Both the position numbers and the translations under genes were made by a program. Under the pieces are notes generated by a model. That model was not told the origin of the DNA, searched no databases, and saw only the letters and a program-made list of their open reading frames with translations. A stretch of 41,807 nucleotides of DNA from Deltaproteobacteria bacterium. GTDB lineage: Bacteria; Desulfobacterota; GWC2-55-46. Shown in pieces: positions 22,362 through 31,295 of the stretch (its first letter is position 1; each line of letters opens with the position of its first letter). Location: contig JACRNO010000047.1 in the NCBI GenBank assembly GCA_016234855.1, forward strand, positions 1-41,807, read 5' to 3'.

Positions 22362-23087
22362 TTACGAGAGGTTCCTGGCCGCGGCTATCGCGTCCTTCAA
22401 CTCGATATTGCCCGCATAAAGGGCCTTGCCAACTATGATGCCTTCGAGCGGAACGCCCGCGTACGACTCGATATCCTTGATGGAGGAGATGCCGCCGGAG
22501 GCGATGACCGGTATATCAACCGACTCGGCAAGCTCTTTCGTTGCCGCGACATTCGGGCCGTTGAGCATGCCGTCGCGCGCGATATCGGTATAGATGATGC
22601 AAGCCGCACCCGCGCCCTCCAGCCTCTTTGCGAGCGCGCTTGCGCGCTCGTCCGTGACCTCGACCCAGCCCTTGATGGCGACCCTACCGTCCTTTGCGTC
22701 TATACCCACGACAACCCGGCCCGGGTACTTCGCGCCGAGCTCTTCTATAAAGCCGGGTGTCGTCAACGCTGCTGTGCCCACGATAACGCGCCTTACGCCG
22801 ACGGTATCGAGATAGAGCGCGGCCGTACGCATATCGCGTATGCCGCCGCCGACCTGCACGGGCGTCTTTACCACCCGGACGATATCTCTTATGACCTCAA
22901 GGTTCTTTGCGTTACCCTCGACCGCGCCGTCAAGGTCTACAAGGTGTATGAGCGCGGCGCCTGCCGCTTCCCAGCGTAACGCCACCTCGGCCGGGTTCGT
23001 TGAATAGACGGTCTCGGCGTCCATCCTGCCCTGCGTCAGGCGCACGCAGCGCTTGTCCTTGATGTCGATTGCAGGGATGATTATCAA
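22362..23087 (-). CDS. hisA: Phosphoribosylformimino-AICAR ribotide isomerase HisA
   Basis: I prefer TTG 23087, because GAGAGG lies 5 bases ahead and the family starts (M)IIIPAIDIKDKRCVRLTQG; GTG 23102, overlapping the hisH stop, is the alternative and adds five residues. TIM-barrel features: HLVDLDGA with catalytic Asp, VGGGIRDM, YTDIARDGMLNGPN with the second Asp, VIASGGISS. It isomerises ProFAR to PRFAR for HisHF. Confidence 0.95.
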   Translation of the reverse strand: MIIIPAIDIKDKRCVRLTQGRMDAETVYSTNPAEVALRWEAAGAALIHLVDLDGAVEGNAKNLEVIRDIVRVVKTPVQVGGGIRDMRTAALYLDTVGVRRVIVGTAALTTPGFIEELGAKYPGRVVVGIDAKDGRVAIKGWVEVTDERASALAKRLEGAGAACIIYTDIARDGMLNGPNVAATKELAESVDIPVIASGGISSIKDIESYAGVPLEGIIVGKALYAGNIELKDAIAAARNLS

Positions 23088-23098
23088 CTGCACCTCTC

Positions 23099-23713
23099 TC
23101 ACATTTCGCTAAAGTTCTTCAGGATTCGCAGCCCGGCCCGCTGGCTCTTCTCCGGGTGGAACTGACAGGCGAAGACATTGTCTCTTGCAATGCTGCTCGT
23201 AAACGCGCCGCCGTAATCGGTCGTGGTGAGCGTGACCCCGGCCTCAAGCGGGGCGCAATAGTATGAATGCACAAAGTAAAAATACGTTCCGTCGGGAATG
23301 CCATCCAGGAGCGGCGAGGGCTTTTTTATATTAACGTCGTTCCACCCGATATGCGGCACCTTGAGAGAACCGGGGGAGCCGGCAAACGGAAAGCGCACGA
23401 CTCGCCCCTTTATCACGCCAAGCCCCTTATGAAGCCCGAACTCCGTGCCCTCCTCAAAGAGCAGCTGCATGCCGAGACAGATGCCGAGAAACGGCCTGCC
23501 GGAATCGATATGTTTTATTATGGGCGCGACAAGCCCGTAGTCAATAAGGTTCCTCATGCAGTCCCTGAACGCGCCGACGCCCGGCAGCACCATGTGGCTG
23601 GCGCCTGCGATAACGCTGGGGTCGCGCGTTATGACGGAGGCGGCCCCGGCCTTTTCAAAGGCCTTGGAAACGCTCCGCAGGTTGCCCATGTCGTAATCTA
23701 TGATGGCTATCAT
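23099..23713 (-). CDS. hisH: Imidazole glycerol phosphate synthase glutamine amidotransferase subunit HisH
   Basis: 204 residues of class I amidotransferase: IDYDMGNLRSV start, LPGVGAFRDCM oxyanion strand, nucleophile in GICLGMQLLFE, and the His-Glu pair in CQFHPEKSQ. It releases ammonia from glutamine for HisF. Its stop overlaps the hisA frame, and a 168-base repeat-bearing spacer separates it from hisB. Confidence 0.96.
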   Translation of the reverse strand: MIAIIDYDMGNLRSVSKAFEKAGAASVITRDPSVIAGASHMVLPGVGAFRDCMRNLIDYGLVAPIIKHIDSGRPFLGICLGMQLLFEEGTEFGLHKGLGVIKGRVVRFPFAGSPGSLKVPHIGWNDVNIKKPSPLLDGIPDGTYFYFVHSYYCAPLEAGVTLTTTDYGGAFTSSIARDNVFACQFHPEKSQRAGLRILKNFSEM

Positions 23714-23715
23714 CA

Positions 23716-23875
23716 GGTTATCGGTTATCCGTTATAAGGTATCGGTTGCAGGTAAAGGCGGCCATAAACGAGAAAAAGGCCTCGGCAAACGGCTACCGGT
23801 CACGGGCATGTCAAAGACCCTTCCGGCGCAGCATAACGCCCATACCGGATGACCGATAACTGATAACCGATGACC
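23716..23875. repeat. Inverted repeat of GGTTATCGGTTATC type between hisH and hisB
   Basis: A 20-base arm at 23716-23735 pairs with 23856-23875 at 18 of 20 positions, and each arm contains shorter GGTTATC direct repeats. Such arrays lie in intergenic spacers of related bacteria. It would fold in the his mRNA between hisB and hisH. Confidence 0.6.
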
Positions 23876-23881
23876 CTCTTT

Positions 23882-24505
23882 TTACAGCCGCCCCTTGGTG
23901 GACATTACGCCCTTTATCCTATCGTCCTTTAAAACGGCCATGGCAAGCGCCCTGCCGAGGGCCTTGAATATTGCCTCTATCGAGTGATGGACGTCTTCTC
24001 CGTAATGGAGCGTCACATGCAAGTCGAGACCGGCGCTGTTGGACAGGGCCTTTAAAAATTCCTTTGTCAGGTCGAGGTCGAAGGCGTCGTCTATCGAGCC
24101 GCCCTTTGCCGCGCATATCTTCTTTTTTGCCGAGGCCGCGCCCGACGCGTCAAAGCGCAAGTATGGCCTGTTGCTGATATCGACGACGACGCTCGCCATC
24201 GAGTCCATCATGGGCACGCTCGATGAGGCGCACCTCCTGATGCCGGATGCGTCGCCGAGCGCCGCCTTGAACGCCTCACCAAGCCTGAGGCCCGTGTCCT
24301 CGACCGTGTGATGCAGGTCGACGTCCACGTCGCCTTTGGCCAAGAGCTTCAGGTCAAAGAGCCCGTGCCTGGCGAAGTTCGTCAGCATGTGCGTAAAGAA
24401 CGGAATGGGTGTGTCTATCTCGCCCATGCCGTAGCCGTCGAGCGTAAGCGTAACTGCTATATCCGTCTCTTTCGTCTTGCAGGTTATCGTTCCCGTGCGC
24501 TGCAT
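23882..24505 (-). CDS. hisB: Imidazoleglycerol-phosphate dehydratase HisB
   Basis: ATG 24505 has AGGG 8 bases ahead and starts the family sequence (MQRTGTITCKTKETDIAVTL); an upstream GTG at 24514 overlaps the preceding stop. 207 residues, single-function. The HHTVED metal site and the DVHHSIEAIFKALGRALA site are intact. Unusual: FFTHML where FxDHM is common, PMMDSM where PMDEAL is usual, GEDVHH where GxNxHH is usual. The protein is otherwise full length, so I call it functional but divergent. It is the first his gene after the inserted HEPN cassette. Confidence 0.93.
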   Translation of the reverse strand: MQRTGTITCKTKETDIAVTLTLDGYGMGEIDTPIPFFTHMLTNFARHGLFDLKLLAKGDVDVDLHHTVEDTGLRLGEAFKAALGDASGIRRCASSSVPMMDSMASVVVDISNRPYLRFDASGAASAKKKICAAKGGSIDDAFDLDLTKEFLKALSNSAGLDLHVTLHYGEDVHHSIEAIFKALGRALAMAVLKDDRIKGVMSTKGRL

Positions 24506-24510
24506 AATGG

Positions 24511-25002
24511 TCACCCTATAGCTATACCGGTTTTGAGTTTTTTGAAGGTATTATGTGCGAATGTTGCCCCTTCAATCTTCAATGATGCCTCGTCGGCAAA
24601 TATATTCAGGCCCAATGGTCTGAGGTCAAATTGAACAAAGGCGTTACCAAGCTTGTTGTCTATTCTAAAAATCACACGTCCTTCATGCTCGACGTTATGC
24701 ACATTAGGATTATCGACACTATCAAGTGCTAGCGCATGACCAATCGTGTCATAATATATTTTCACTGTTATAGAGGACGTGTCAACCGTCACATTACCAC
24801 TTTGCACCTTATTGTCTACGACACTAATTGAATTCTTTGCTGGTGGAGAGGTTATTTTGAAGGTGATTAACGGTGGCTCAAAAGGAATCCACTGATTAAT
24901 CATAACTGGTAATTTGTTTTTTATAGAGAATAACGATACTCCAGCAATGGTTATCTGGCTTTCACAATCGTCGAAAATATTTGTGCCTATTGATATCTTC
25001 AT
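24511..25002 (-). CDS. Unknown beta-rich protein, third gene of the cassette in the his operon
   Basis: 163 residues; starts four bases inside the previous gene (ATGA) and ends at the hisB ribosome site (GTGA). The sequence alternates short hydrophobic strands (MKISIGTNIFDDCESQITIA, then ITVKIYYDTIGHALALDS and VIFRIDNKLGNAFVQFDLRP), suggesting an all-beta fold. No motif or signal peptide is seen. Much more AT-rich than hisB. Probably works with the two preceding genes. Confidence 0.6.
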   Translation of the reverse strand: MKISIGTNIFDDCESQITIAGVSLFSIKNKLPVMINQWIPFEPPLITFKITSPPAKNSISVVDNKVQSGNVTVDTSSITVKIYYDTIGHALALDSVDNPNVHNVEHEGRVIFRIDNKLGNAFVQFDLRPLGLNIFADEASLKIEGATFAHNTFKKLKTGIAIG

Positions 25003-25400
25003 GCGGCAACCTTAAGTGGAATATATATGGTATCGTTAATCTCAATGCCGCAATAACTCTCAACGGACGAAAATAATAAAACATGAACTCTCTCTTTTTC
25101 TATGCAAACACCTTCGAGTCTTGGAAAAATATGAGCATAATGCCGCTTCGTTGCTTCAGGCGAGTGAAAAATAAAAAGGCACCTACTGCCAATCATTTCA
25201 TGTATTTTGTCACGAAGGTCTCGTATCCTGGCGAGGAAGTTAAGTTGTTCAGCAAGTGATATATTGAAAACGTCTATAGCGAAGTCGCGGCCATCAAACT
25301 CCCCAATGGAAGTCTTCTCGTCAACCCATCTCAACGGGTAGGTAAAACCGATCGCCTCTTCAAGAAGCCTTATTGTACCAAACCGCATATCGGCATTCAT
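24999..25400 (-). CDS. Unknown protein, second gene of the cassette
   Basis: 133 residues coupled by four-base overlaps on both sides. Contains RDFAIDVFNISLAEQLNFLA and RDLRDKIHEMIGSRCLFIFH, then SPEATKRHYAHIFPRLEGVC. It lacks the GSxxxG-D-D signature of MNT nucleotidyltransferases that often partner HEPN proteins, though the FLARIRDLRDKIHEMIG-type layout is reminiscent of degenerate ones. AT-rich. Function unknown. Confidence 0.6.
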   Translation of the reverse strand: MNADMRFGTIRLLEEAIGFTYPLRWVDEKTSIGEFDGRDFAIDVFNISLAEQLNFLARIRDLRDKIHEMIGSRCLFIFHSPEATKRHYAHIFPRLEGVCIEKERVHVLLFSSVESYCGIEINDTIYIPLKVAA

Positions 25401-25777
25401 TGAGCCCCCTTTTCCTCATCTAAAAAGTGCGCAATAAGCCCATTAGCTAAACTTATCGCTTGCAAGGCCTCATCTTTCTCAATAACATCAGTCTCATAAT
25501 CAGCTTTAATCCTGAGACATCTAAGCCATTCCCATTGTTCTTTTTCAATGTCACCTTCGAGGAGCTTATAATTATAGAGCATATCATGAAAGGTATCATG
25601 CTTCCAATAATAGCCTCCGTCTTTAGCTCTGTCAGGAGGTTTATCGCCATACCGGCCAATCATATACCACCCCATCAAATACAATGCATAATATGCACGC
25701 GACGCGACGGAATCATAGAATGCGTTATCAGCCAGCAGACCCGCTGCCTTTATATTTGCAAGCGCCTTATCCTTCAT
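25397..25777 (-). CDS. HEPN-domain protein, first gene of the cassette
   Basis: Start at ATG 25777, because TTAGGAG overlaps the hisD stop 10 bases upstream; 126 residues. The four-helix HEPN pattern is clear: KDKALANIKAAGLLADNAFY, DSVASRAYYALYLMGWYMIG, HDTFHDMLYNYKLLEGDIEK, IEKDEALQAISLANGLIAHF. The Rx4-6H ribonuclease motif is not evident. HEPN proteins of this kind occur in toxin-antitoxin or RNA-targeting defence pairs. The gene is inserted immediately behind hisD. Confidence 0.7.
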   Translation of the reverse strand: MKDKALANIKAAGLLADNAFYDSVASRAYYALYLMGWYMIGRYGDKPPDRAKDGGYYWKHDTFHDMLYNYKLLEGDIEKEQWEWLRCLRIKADYETDVIEKDEALQAISLANGLIAHFLDEEKGAQ

Positions 25778-25790
25778 CCTTGCACAACTC

Positions 25791-27152
25791 CTAACTTTTC
25801 CCGCTCCTGCGAACGTCAGCGCTAAGGCCGTGCGCCTCAAGCCCTTCGATATCGGCAAACCGTTTGATGTTACGCGCGTGTTTATTTATTGCCGCTGAAG
25901 AAAAATTCATAAAGCTCGTGCGCTTGATGAAATCCTCTACCCCGAGCGGGGATGAAAAACGCGCTGTGGTGCTTGTCGGAAGCGTATGGTTCGGCCCGGC
26001 AAGATAATCGCCTGCGGCAACCGGCGTATTCCTGCCAAGAAATATCGCGCCGGCGTTTGTTATCTGCTCCATCAACTCTTCCGGCTTCTCGACAAAAAGC
26101 TCAAGGTGTTCAGGAGCTAAATAGTTCGATAACTGTGCGGCTTGTTTCAGGGTTTCAACAACACCAATTCGGCCAAAAGAGTTAAGCGACGCTTTAGCTA
26201 TGGCGCGTCTCTTAAATTTCTGCATAATCTTTTCGATTTGCTCGTTAACGGCGACCGCCATCTCTTCCGACGTCGTAATAAGTATGGACGAAGCAAGCTC
26301 GTCGTGCTCGGCCTGCGCCAAGAGGTCGTATGCAAGCCAGAGCGGGTCGCCTTTGCCGTCGTCTATAATCATGATTTCACTTGGCCCGGCAATCATGTCG
26401 ATATCAACGGTGCCGTAGACGAACCGCTTGGCCGTTGCAACGTAGATATTGCCCGGGCCGGTAATCTTGTCTACCTTTGGAATCGTTTCAGTGCCGTGTG
26501 CAAGCGCGGCAATTGCTTGCGCCCCGCCGACGCGAAAAACCCTGTCAACGCCGGCTATCTTTGCGGCGGCCAGGACGTACGGATTAATGCCGTCTTTACC
26601 CGGGGGCGTAACCATTGCAATCATGCCGACGCCCGCGACCTTCGCCGGAATGGCGTTCATAAGGACGCTCGACGGATAGACTGCCTTGCCGCCCGGCACG
26701 TATATGCCTGCGCGGGCAAAAGGGGTCACTCGCATACCCATAACAGTGCCGTCAGCTTCTGTCATTGACCATGAATCCTGAATTTGTTTTTTATGAAATG
26801 CCTCGATGCGCGAAGCGGCAAGCTCAAGCAGAGCGCGGTCTTCTTTTGAAATGGAGTTTAAAGCGGCGTCTATATCTTGCTTGCTGACTTCAATACGGCC
26901 TGTGACATCAACGCCGTCAAATTTTTTTGTATAATTGATAACTGCCGCGTCTTGGCGTTGTAATACTTGACTGAGTATTTCCGTAACTTTTTTATCAATC
27001 TCTAATGAACCCTTATCAACACGGCTACCGGAGTCAAGAATTAAAAGAAAATCCAATAATGAATCACATAACTTGGAAACGGCGAGATTGCCCTTGTCAA
27101 GGGCATCAATGTTTTTAGAGTCATCAGCGGAATTTAATTTGATTATCTTCAT
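25791..27152 (-). CDS. hisD: Histidinol dehydrogenase HisD
   Basis: 453 residues. Family blocks: RAGIYVPGGKAVYPSSVLMN, NPYVLAAAKIAGVDRVFRVG, GAQAIAALAHGTETIPKVDK, ITGPGNIYVATAKR, AGPSEIMIIDD, AEHDE, PNHTLPTS, GLEAHG. It oxidises histidinol to histidine in two NAD-dependent steps at a zinc site. The N-terminal 25 residues (NSADDSKNIDALDKGNLAVS) are longer than usual, and the gene is more AT-rich than hisG and murA, like the cassette following it, so this part of the operon may have been exchanged as a unit. Confidence 0.96.
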   Translation of the reverse strand: MKIIKLNSADDSKNIDALDKGNLAVSKLCDSLLDFLLILDSGSRVDKGSLEIDKKVTEILSQVLQRQDAAVINYTKKFDGVDVTGRIEVSKQDIDAALNSISKEDRALLELAASRIEAFHKKQIQDSWSMTEADGTVMGMRVTPFARAGIYVPGGKAVYPSSVLMNAIPAKVAGVGMIAMVTPPGKDGINPYVLAAAKIAGVDRVFRVGGAQAIAALAHGTETIPKVDKITGPGNIYVATAKRFVYGTVDIDMIAGPSEIMIIDDGKGDPLWLAYDLLAQAEHDELASSILITTSEEMAVAVNEQIEKIMQKFKRRAIAKASLNSFGRIGVVETLKQAAQLSNYLAPEHLELFVEKPEELMEQITNAGAIFLGRNTPVAAGDYLAGPNHTLPTSTTARFSSPLGVEDFIKRTSFMNFSSAAINKHARNIKRFADIEGLEAHGLSADVRRSGKS

Positions 27153-27160
27153 TCAGTCTC

Positions 27161-27232
27161 GTAGGATGGGCTGCGCCCACCATTTTTGCAGGTCAATGCG
27201 ACTGGTGTTTTGATGGGCTGCGCCCACCCTAC
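27161..27232. repeat. REP-like palindromic repeat between hisG and hisD
   Basis: GATGGGCTGCGCCCAC occurs twice (27165-27180 and 27212-27227). The outer ends GTAGGATGGGC and GCCCACCCTAC pair with one mismatch, making the whole 72 bases an imperfect inverted repeat. GTAGG(G)TGGGC-type repeats are widely dispersed in bacterial chromosomes. Confidence 0.75.
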
Positions 27233-27241
27233 AAAAACAGC

Positions 27242-27940
27242 CTACCCCTTCGCCTTCGCGCCAACTGCCTTGCCGAGCCGCTCGACCAGTTCCTTGACCC
27301 TCTTCGGCTTTGTCTTGAGCGAGGCCCTGTTGCAGATGAGCTTGGACGTTACCTGCATGATGTCCTCGACCTCGACAAGCCCGTTCTTGCGGAGCGTCTC
27401 GCCCGTCTGAACGAGGTCCACGATGCGCTCGGAGAGGCCAAGGAGCGGCGCAAGCTCGATGGAGCCATAGAGTTTTATTATCTCGGCCTGGATTCCCTTG
27501 TTGAGGAAGTGCTTGAGCGTGATATTCGGGTACTTCGTTGCAACGCGGATATGCGTCCAGTGCCTGGGGTTGTCGCGCTTGACAAGCTCGGCAGGCTCGG
27601 CCACCATCATCCGGCACGCGCCGATGCCGAGGTCGAGCGGCTCGTACAGGTCTTTCGCCTGCTCGATGAGTATGTCCCTGCCCGCGATGCCGAGGTCGGC
27701 CGCACCGTACTCCACATAAGTCGGTATGTCCTGATTACGCAGTATCATGAAACGCAGGCCCTCTACCGGGTCTTCATAGAGGAGTTTTCTGTCGTCCTGC
27801 AGAAGCTCGCTGAAGTCAAAGCCCGCTGCCTTGAAAAGGGCGGCGGTCTCCTTGAGTATGCGCCCCTTGGGCAGCGCAATGGTCAGGGTCTCTTCCCACG
27901 ACTTGTTTGTTTTTATCCCGGTCTTTTTCATCTCACCCAT
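27242..27940 (-). CDS. hisG: ATP phosphoribosyltransferase HisG, short form
   Basis: 232 residues: LTIALPKGRILKETAALFKA, YVEYGAADLGIAGRDILIEQ, RVATKYPNITLKHF, IVDLVQTGETLRKNGLVEVE. The C-terminal regulatory domain of the long form is absent, so by family knowledge a HisZ partner should exist elsewhere in the genome. It catalyses the first, feedback-controlled step of histidine synthesis. It starts 7 bases after the murA stop. Confidence 0.95.
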   Translation of the reverse strand: MGEMKKTGIKTNKSWEETLTIALPKGRILKETAALFKAAGFDFSELLQDDRKLLYEDPVEGLRFMILRNQDIPTYVEYGAADLGIAGRDILIEQAKDLYEPLDLGIGACRMMVAEPAELVKRDNPRHWTHIRVATKYPNITLKHFLNKGIQAEIIKLYGSIELAPLLGLSERIVDLVQTGETLRKNGLVEVEDIMQVTSKLICNRASLKTKPKRVKELVERLGKAVGAKAKG

Positions 27941-27946
27941 GCCTGC

Positions 27947-29206
27947 TTACGCCTTGACGCGCTTGATATCGGCGCCGAGCGCCCGGAGTTTTGATTCTAT
28001 ATGGTCGTAGCCGCGGTCAAGATGATATATCCTCGAGACCTCGGTCGTGCCGTCGGCAACGAGCCCGGCCAGGACGAGCGATGCGCTCGCGCGAAGGTCC
28101 GTGGCCATAAGCGGCGCGCCTGAAAGCCGCCTCACCCCGCGCACCACCGCGCACCTGCCGTCCACGCTTATATCCGCGCCCATGCGCCTGAGCTCGCCCA
28201 CGTGCATGAAGCGGTTCTCGAAGACCGTCTCGGTTATCACGGACAGGCCGTTCGAGACCGTCATCATCGCCATTATCTGCGCCTGCATATCAGTTGGAAA
28301 ACCCGGATACGCCAGCGTCTTTACGTCCACGCTCCCTATGGGCCAGTCTCCGATGACGCGCGCGCCGCTGTCCTCGGCCGTTACAGACGCCCCTGTCGCC
28401 CTAAGCTTTATGGCAAGCGCGTCAAGCTGAGCGAGCGGGCACTCCTTTATCAGCACGTTGCCTCTGGTCATGGCTGCTGCGACCATGAAGGTGCCCGCCT
28501 CGATCCTGTCCGGTATCACGGCCACGCTAACCGGCCTTAAAGGAGCGCCGCCTTCTATGGTTATCGTATCCGTGCCTTCGCCGCGTATGACCGCGCCCAT
28601 CTCTCTGAGCACGCGGGCAAGACAAACGACCTCAGGCTCGAGCGCGGCGTTCTCAAGCACGGTCACTCCTTCGGCCTGCGTTGCCGCGAGCATGAGATTT
28701 TCCGTGCCCGTTACCGTGGAGGTCTCCATGAGAATCTTCGCGCCGCGAAGCCGCGGCGCGCTGACATTCACGTAGCCGCGGTCTATGGATATCTCGGCGC
28801 CCATCCTCCTGAGCCCGTCGATATGCAGGTTTATGGGGCGCGCGCCTATGGCGCACCCGCCGGGCAGCGAAACCCGCGCCCGCTTGAAACGGCCGACGAG
28901 CGGGCCGAGCACGAGTATGGCCGCGCGCATCGTCTTGACGAGTTCGTACGGCGCAACCGGCTCCGTTACATCGCGCGTCCTGATACGAAGGGAACCGGCG
29001 TCCGGTCCGGCCTCAACGTCCGAGCCAAGGTGAGCAAGCAGCTTCTTGAAGGTCTCAATATCCTGAAGTCCGGGGACATTGGTTATAGTATTCCAGTCAT
29101 CAACAAGCAAAGAGGCCGCCATGAGCGGCAGCACCGCGTTCTTCGCGCCGCTTACCGTGACCTCACCGACGAGCCTTACCCCGCCTTCTATGATAATCTT
29201 GTCCAT
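27947..29206 (-). CDS. murA: UDP-N-acetylglucosamine 1-carboxyvinyltransferase MurA
   Basis: 419 residues, full length. [20 protein letters not shown] start, [10 protein letters not shown], and the loop [18 protein letters not shown] with the catalytic, fosfomycin-sensitive cysteine. Later repeats of the inside-out barrel ([36 protein letters not shown]) are intact. It catalyses the first committed step of peptidoglycan synthesis in the cytoplasm. The 160-base spacer upstream has CCCCCTTTG/CAAGGGGG hairpin arms (29320-29367) but no prmC gene, which many relatives carry between prfA and murA. Confidence 0.97.
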   Translation of the reverse strand: MDKIIIEGGVRLVGEVTVSGAKNAVLPLMAASLLVDDWNTITNVPGLQDIETFKKLLAHLGSDVEAGPDAGSLRIRTRDVTEPVAPYELVKTMRAAILVLGPLVGRFKRARVSLPGGCAIGARPINLHIDGLRRMGAEISIDRGYVNVSAPRLRGAKILMETSTVTGTENLMLAATQAEGVTVLENAALEPEVVCLARVLREMGAVIRGEGTDTITIEGGAPLRPVSVAVIPDRIEAGTFMVAAAMTRGNVLIKECPLAQLDALAIKLRATGASVTAEDSGARVIGDWPIGSVDVKTLAYPGFPTDMQAQIMAMMTVSNGLSVITETVFENRFMHVGELRRMGADISVDGRCAVVRGVRRLSGAPLMATDLRASASLVLAGLVADGTTEVSRIYHLDRGYDHIESKLRALGADIKRVKA

Positions 29207-29366
29207 TGTTATATTTTTGCCGTACCGGCTTGAATCTTATTATTGCATTGACACGTTGCCGAAAAACTCAGAATCTGACCAGACAGCAGTATGAGTGAGA
29301 CAAATCCCCCTCAATCCCCCTTGTGCGCTAACGTTATGTCTTTGGCGCCTTTTGCAAAGGGGGAAG

Positions 29367-30446
29367 TTACGCCGCCGGACTCTCCGCGCCCTTCAAGGCC
29401 TCGGTCTGGTAATAAGTGATGACGGAATCCGTCAACTCCGCAAGGTCGCCTTCCATTATCTCCGCCAGCCTGTGCAGTGTCACGCCGATACGGTGGTCGG
29501 TAACGCGGTTTTGCGGGAAGTTATACGTGCGTATCTTCTCGCTCCTGTCGCCGGTGCCGACCTGCTGGCGCCGCTCCAATGCAATCTTCTTCTCCTGCTC
29601 CTGAATCTTGGCGTCGAGTATCTTCGACCTCAACATGCGCAGCGCCGTTGCGCGGTTCTTGTGCTGGCTCTTGTCCTCCTGGCAGGCGACCACGAGGCCG
29701 GTCGGGATATGCGTCATGCGCACGGCCGTCTCGACCTTGTTGACGTTCTGGCCGCCGTGGCCGCCGGAACGATAGGTATCTACGCGGATATCGTCCATCC
29801 TGACGTCCACCTCGACCTCGTCGGCCTCGGGCATGACGGCGACCGTGACCGTGGAGGTGTGCCGCCTTCCCGCGGCCTCGGTCTCAGGCACGCGCTGGAC
29901 GCGGTGCACCCCGCTTTCATACTTCAAGCGCGAATACGCGCCCTTGCCCTGTATGGAGGCGATGACCTCTTTTACGCCGTTCGGCCCGGCCTGACTCATG
30001 CTCATGACCTCGACCTTCCACCTGACGCGCTCTGCGTAGCGCGAATACATCCTGAAGAGCTCGGCCGCGAAGAGCGCGGACTCGTCCCCGCCCGCGCCCG
30101 CCCTTATCTCGATGACAACGCTCTTGTCGTCGTTCGGGTCTTTCGGCAGCAGGAGGAACTTGAGCCTGGTGACGATGGCGTCCTTGCGCCCCTGCAGAAG
30201 CGGCAGCTCCTCCTTTGCAAGCTCGCGCAGCTCTTCGTCCTTGCCCTCGAGTATGGATTTATACTCGGCCAACTCCCTGTCCGTCTTCTTATAATCAGCA
30301 AAGGCCTCGACGATATCGTGCAGGCCGGAGCGCTCTTTGGCGAACTTCTGGTACTGCTCCTGGTCGGATACGACCTCGGGCCGCGCAAGAAGCTCGCTCA
30401 ATTCGTCGTATCTCTTTTCCAGACCTTCGAGGCGTCTTTCAAGCAT
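29367..30446 (-). CDS. prfA: Peptide chain release factor 1
   Basis: 359 residues with the GGQ loop ([20 protein letters not shown]), the upstream RF block [20 protein letters not shown], and [17 protein letters not shown]. The length and the E-x-AAGRRH context indicate RF1 rather than RF2; RF2 would also show a programmed frameshift. It terminates translation at UAA and UAG. The usual neighbour prmC, which methylates the GGQ glutamine, is missing downstream. Confidence 0.96.
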   Translation of the reverse strand: MLERRLEGLEKRYDELSELLARPEVVSDQEQYQKFAKERSGLHDIVEAFADYKKTDRELAEYKSILEGKDEELRELAKEELPLLQGRKDAIVTRLKFLLLPKDPNDDKSVVIEIRAGAGGDESALFAAELFRMYSRYAERVRWKVEVMSMSQAGPNGVKEVIASIQGKGAYSRLKYESGVHRVQRVPETEAAGRRHTSTVTVAVMPEADEVEVDVRMDDIRVDTYRSGGHGGQNVNKVETAVRMTHIPTGLVVACQEDKSQHKNRATALRMLRSKILDAKIQEQEKKIALERRQQVGTGDRSEKIRTYNFPQNRVTDHRIGVTLHRLAEIMEGDLAELTDSVITYYQTEALKGAESPAA

Positions 30447-30575
30447 GGTTGAACGGGAATGCCATTGCGAGGAGCAACGACTGATTTAAGGTTTTTCAGC
30501 GCCCTGACAATATTCGATGAAAATCAGGGTTGGGCGCCTTTCTTCTCTTTCACTTCTTCCCGAGGCTGCGCGTGA

Positions 30576-31277
30576 TCAAGACCCGGGAGCAACAAGCCCC
30601 TTGAACTTCTCGCGTATCTCCTGCGGCCGGCCGCAGGTCATCTTGCCCTCGCTGCACGCGCCACCGACGCAGGCCGGGCCCGCGTCGCTGAATATGAACG
30701 GCGCTTCCACCTTGACGAGCGCGAGCATCCTCGTGGCCATATCGCGTATCTCCCACTGCGCCCGCTCGCAGCAGCGTAGCCTGAAAAAATGCAGCAGCTC
30801 GCGCGCGTTCATCGTGACGATTATCTTCGTCTCGGCAGCGTTCGGCAGGATGAAACGCGCGTCCTCGGCCGGTATGTCAGCGTCGAGCATCTCCTGATAG
30901 ACCTTGTAAGCGTGGGCGACCGCCTCGGCATAACGCCGTTTGACGTCCGCGTTCGCGGCTATAGTCGCCGGGGTCACGTATTCAGGCTCCTGAATTTTGA
31001 CGTAGCGCTGGCTCTGCTGGGAGTACGAGGCAAGGCGATGGCGGACAAGCTGGTGGGATGCCGCCCTCGATATCCCTTCAATCCCGAAGGTGAAAGAGGC
31101 ATGCTCAAGGACCGAGTGATGACCCATCTTGAGTATCTTGCCGAGGAACTTCCCGTACGAGATACCCGCGACGTTGTCTTCCAACTCGCGGATGGAGTTG
31201 TCCGAATAGCACAGCCTCGCCGCAAGGGCGACGGTCTTTTCAGGTTCAGGGGTGGATTTCAACAGGACTACTAGCAC
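30576..31277 (-). CDS. thyX: Flavin-dependent thymidylate synthase ThyX
   Basis: 233 residues with the ThyX signature as RHRLASYSQQSQRYV, the GHHSVLEHASFTF block, and FFRLRCCERAQWEIRDMA. It makes dTMP from dUMP using FAD and methylenetetrahydrofolate. The C-terminal tail has four cysteines (CVGGACSEGKMTC), an extension seen in some anaerobes. It lies 18 bases after rpmE, so the two are probably cotranscribed. Confidence 0.94.
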   Translation of the reverse strand: MLVVLLKSTPEPEKTVALAARLCYSDNSIRELEDNVAGISYGKFLGKILKMGHHSVLEHASFTFGIEGISRAASHQLVRHRLASYSQQSQRYVKIQEPEYVTPATIAANADVKRRYAEAVAHAYKVYQEMLDADIPAEDARFILPNAAETKIIVTMNARELLHFFRLRCCERAQWEIRDMATRMLALVKVEAPFIFSDAGPACVGGACSEGKMTCGRPQEIREKFKGLVAPGS

Positions 31278-31295
31278 TGTATACCCCCTGATGCG

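Noticed and set aside
23882-24505. hisB as a pseudogene because of its odd residues
   Set aside because: Full length, uninterrupted, and both HH metal sites are intact.
27153-27617. Second minus-strand frame inside hisG
   Set aside because: Out-of-frame shadow of hisG; rich in Arg, Ala and Gly with no domain.
29295-30452. Long plus-strand open frame
   Set aside because: Antisense shadow of prfA in GC-rich DNA; the prfA frame is complete with GGQ.
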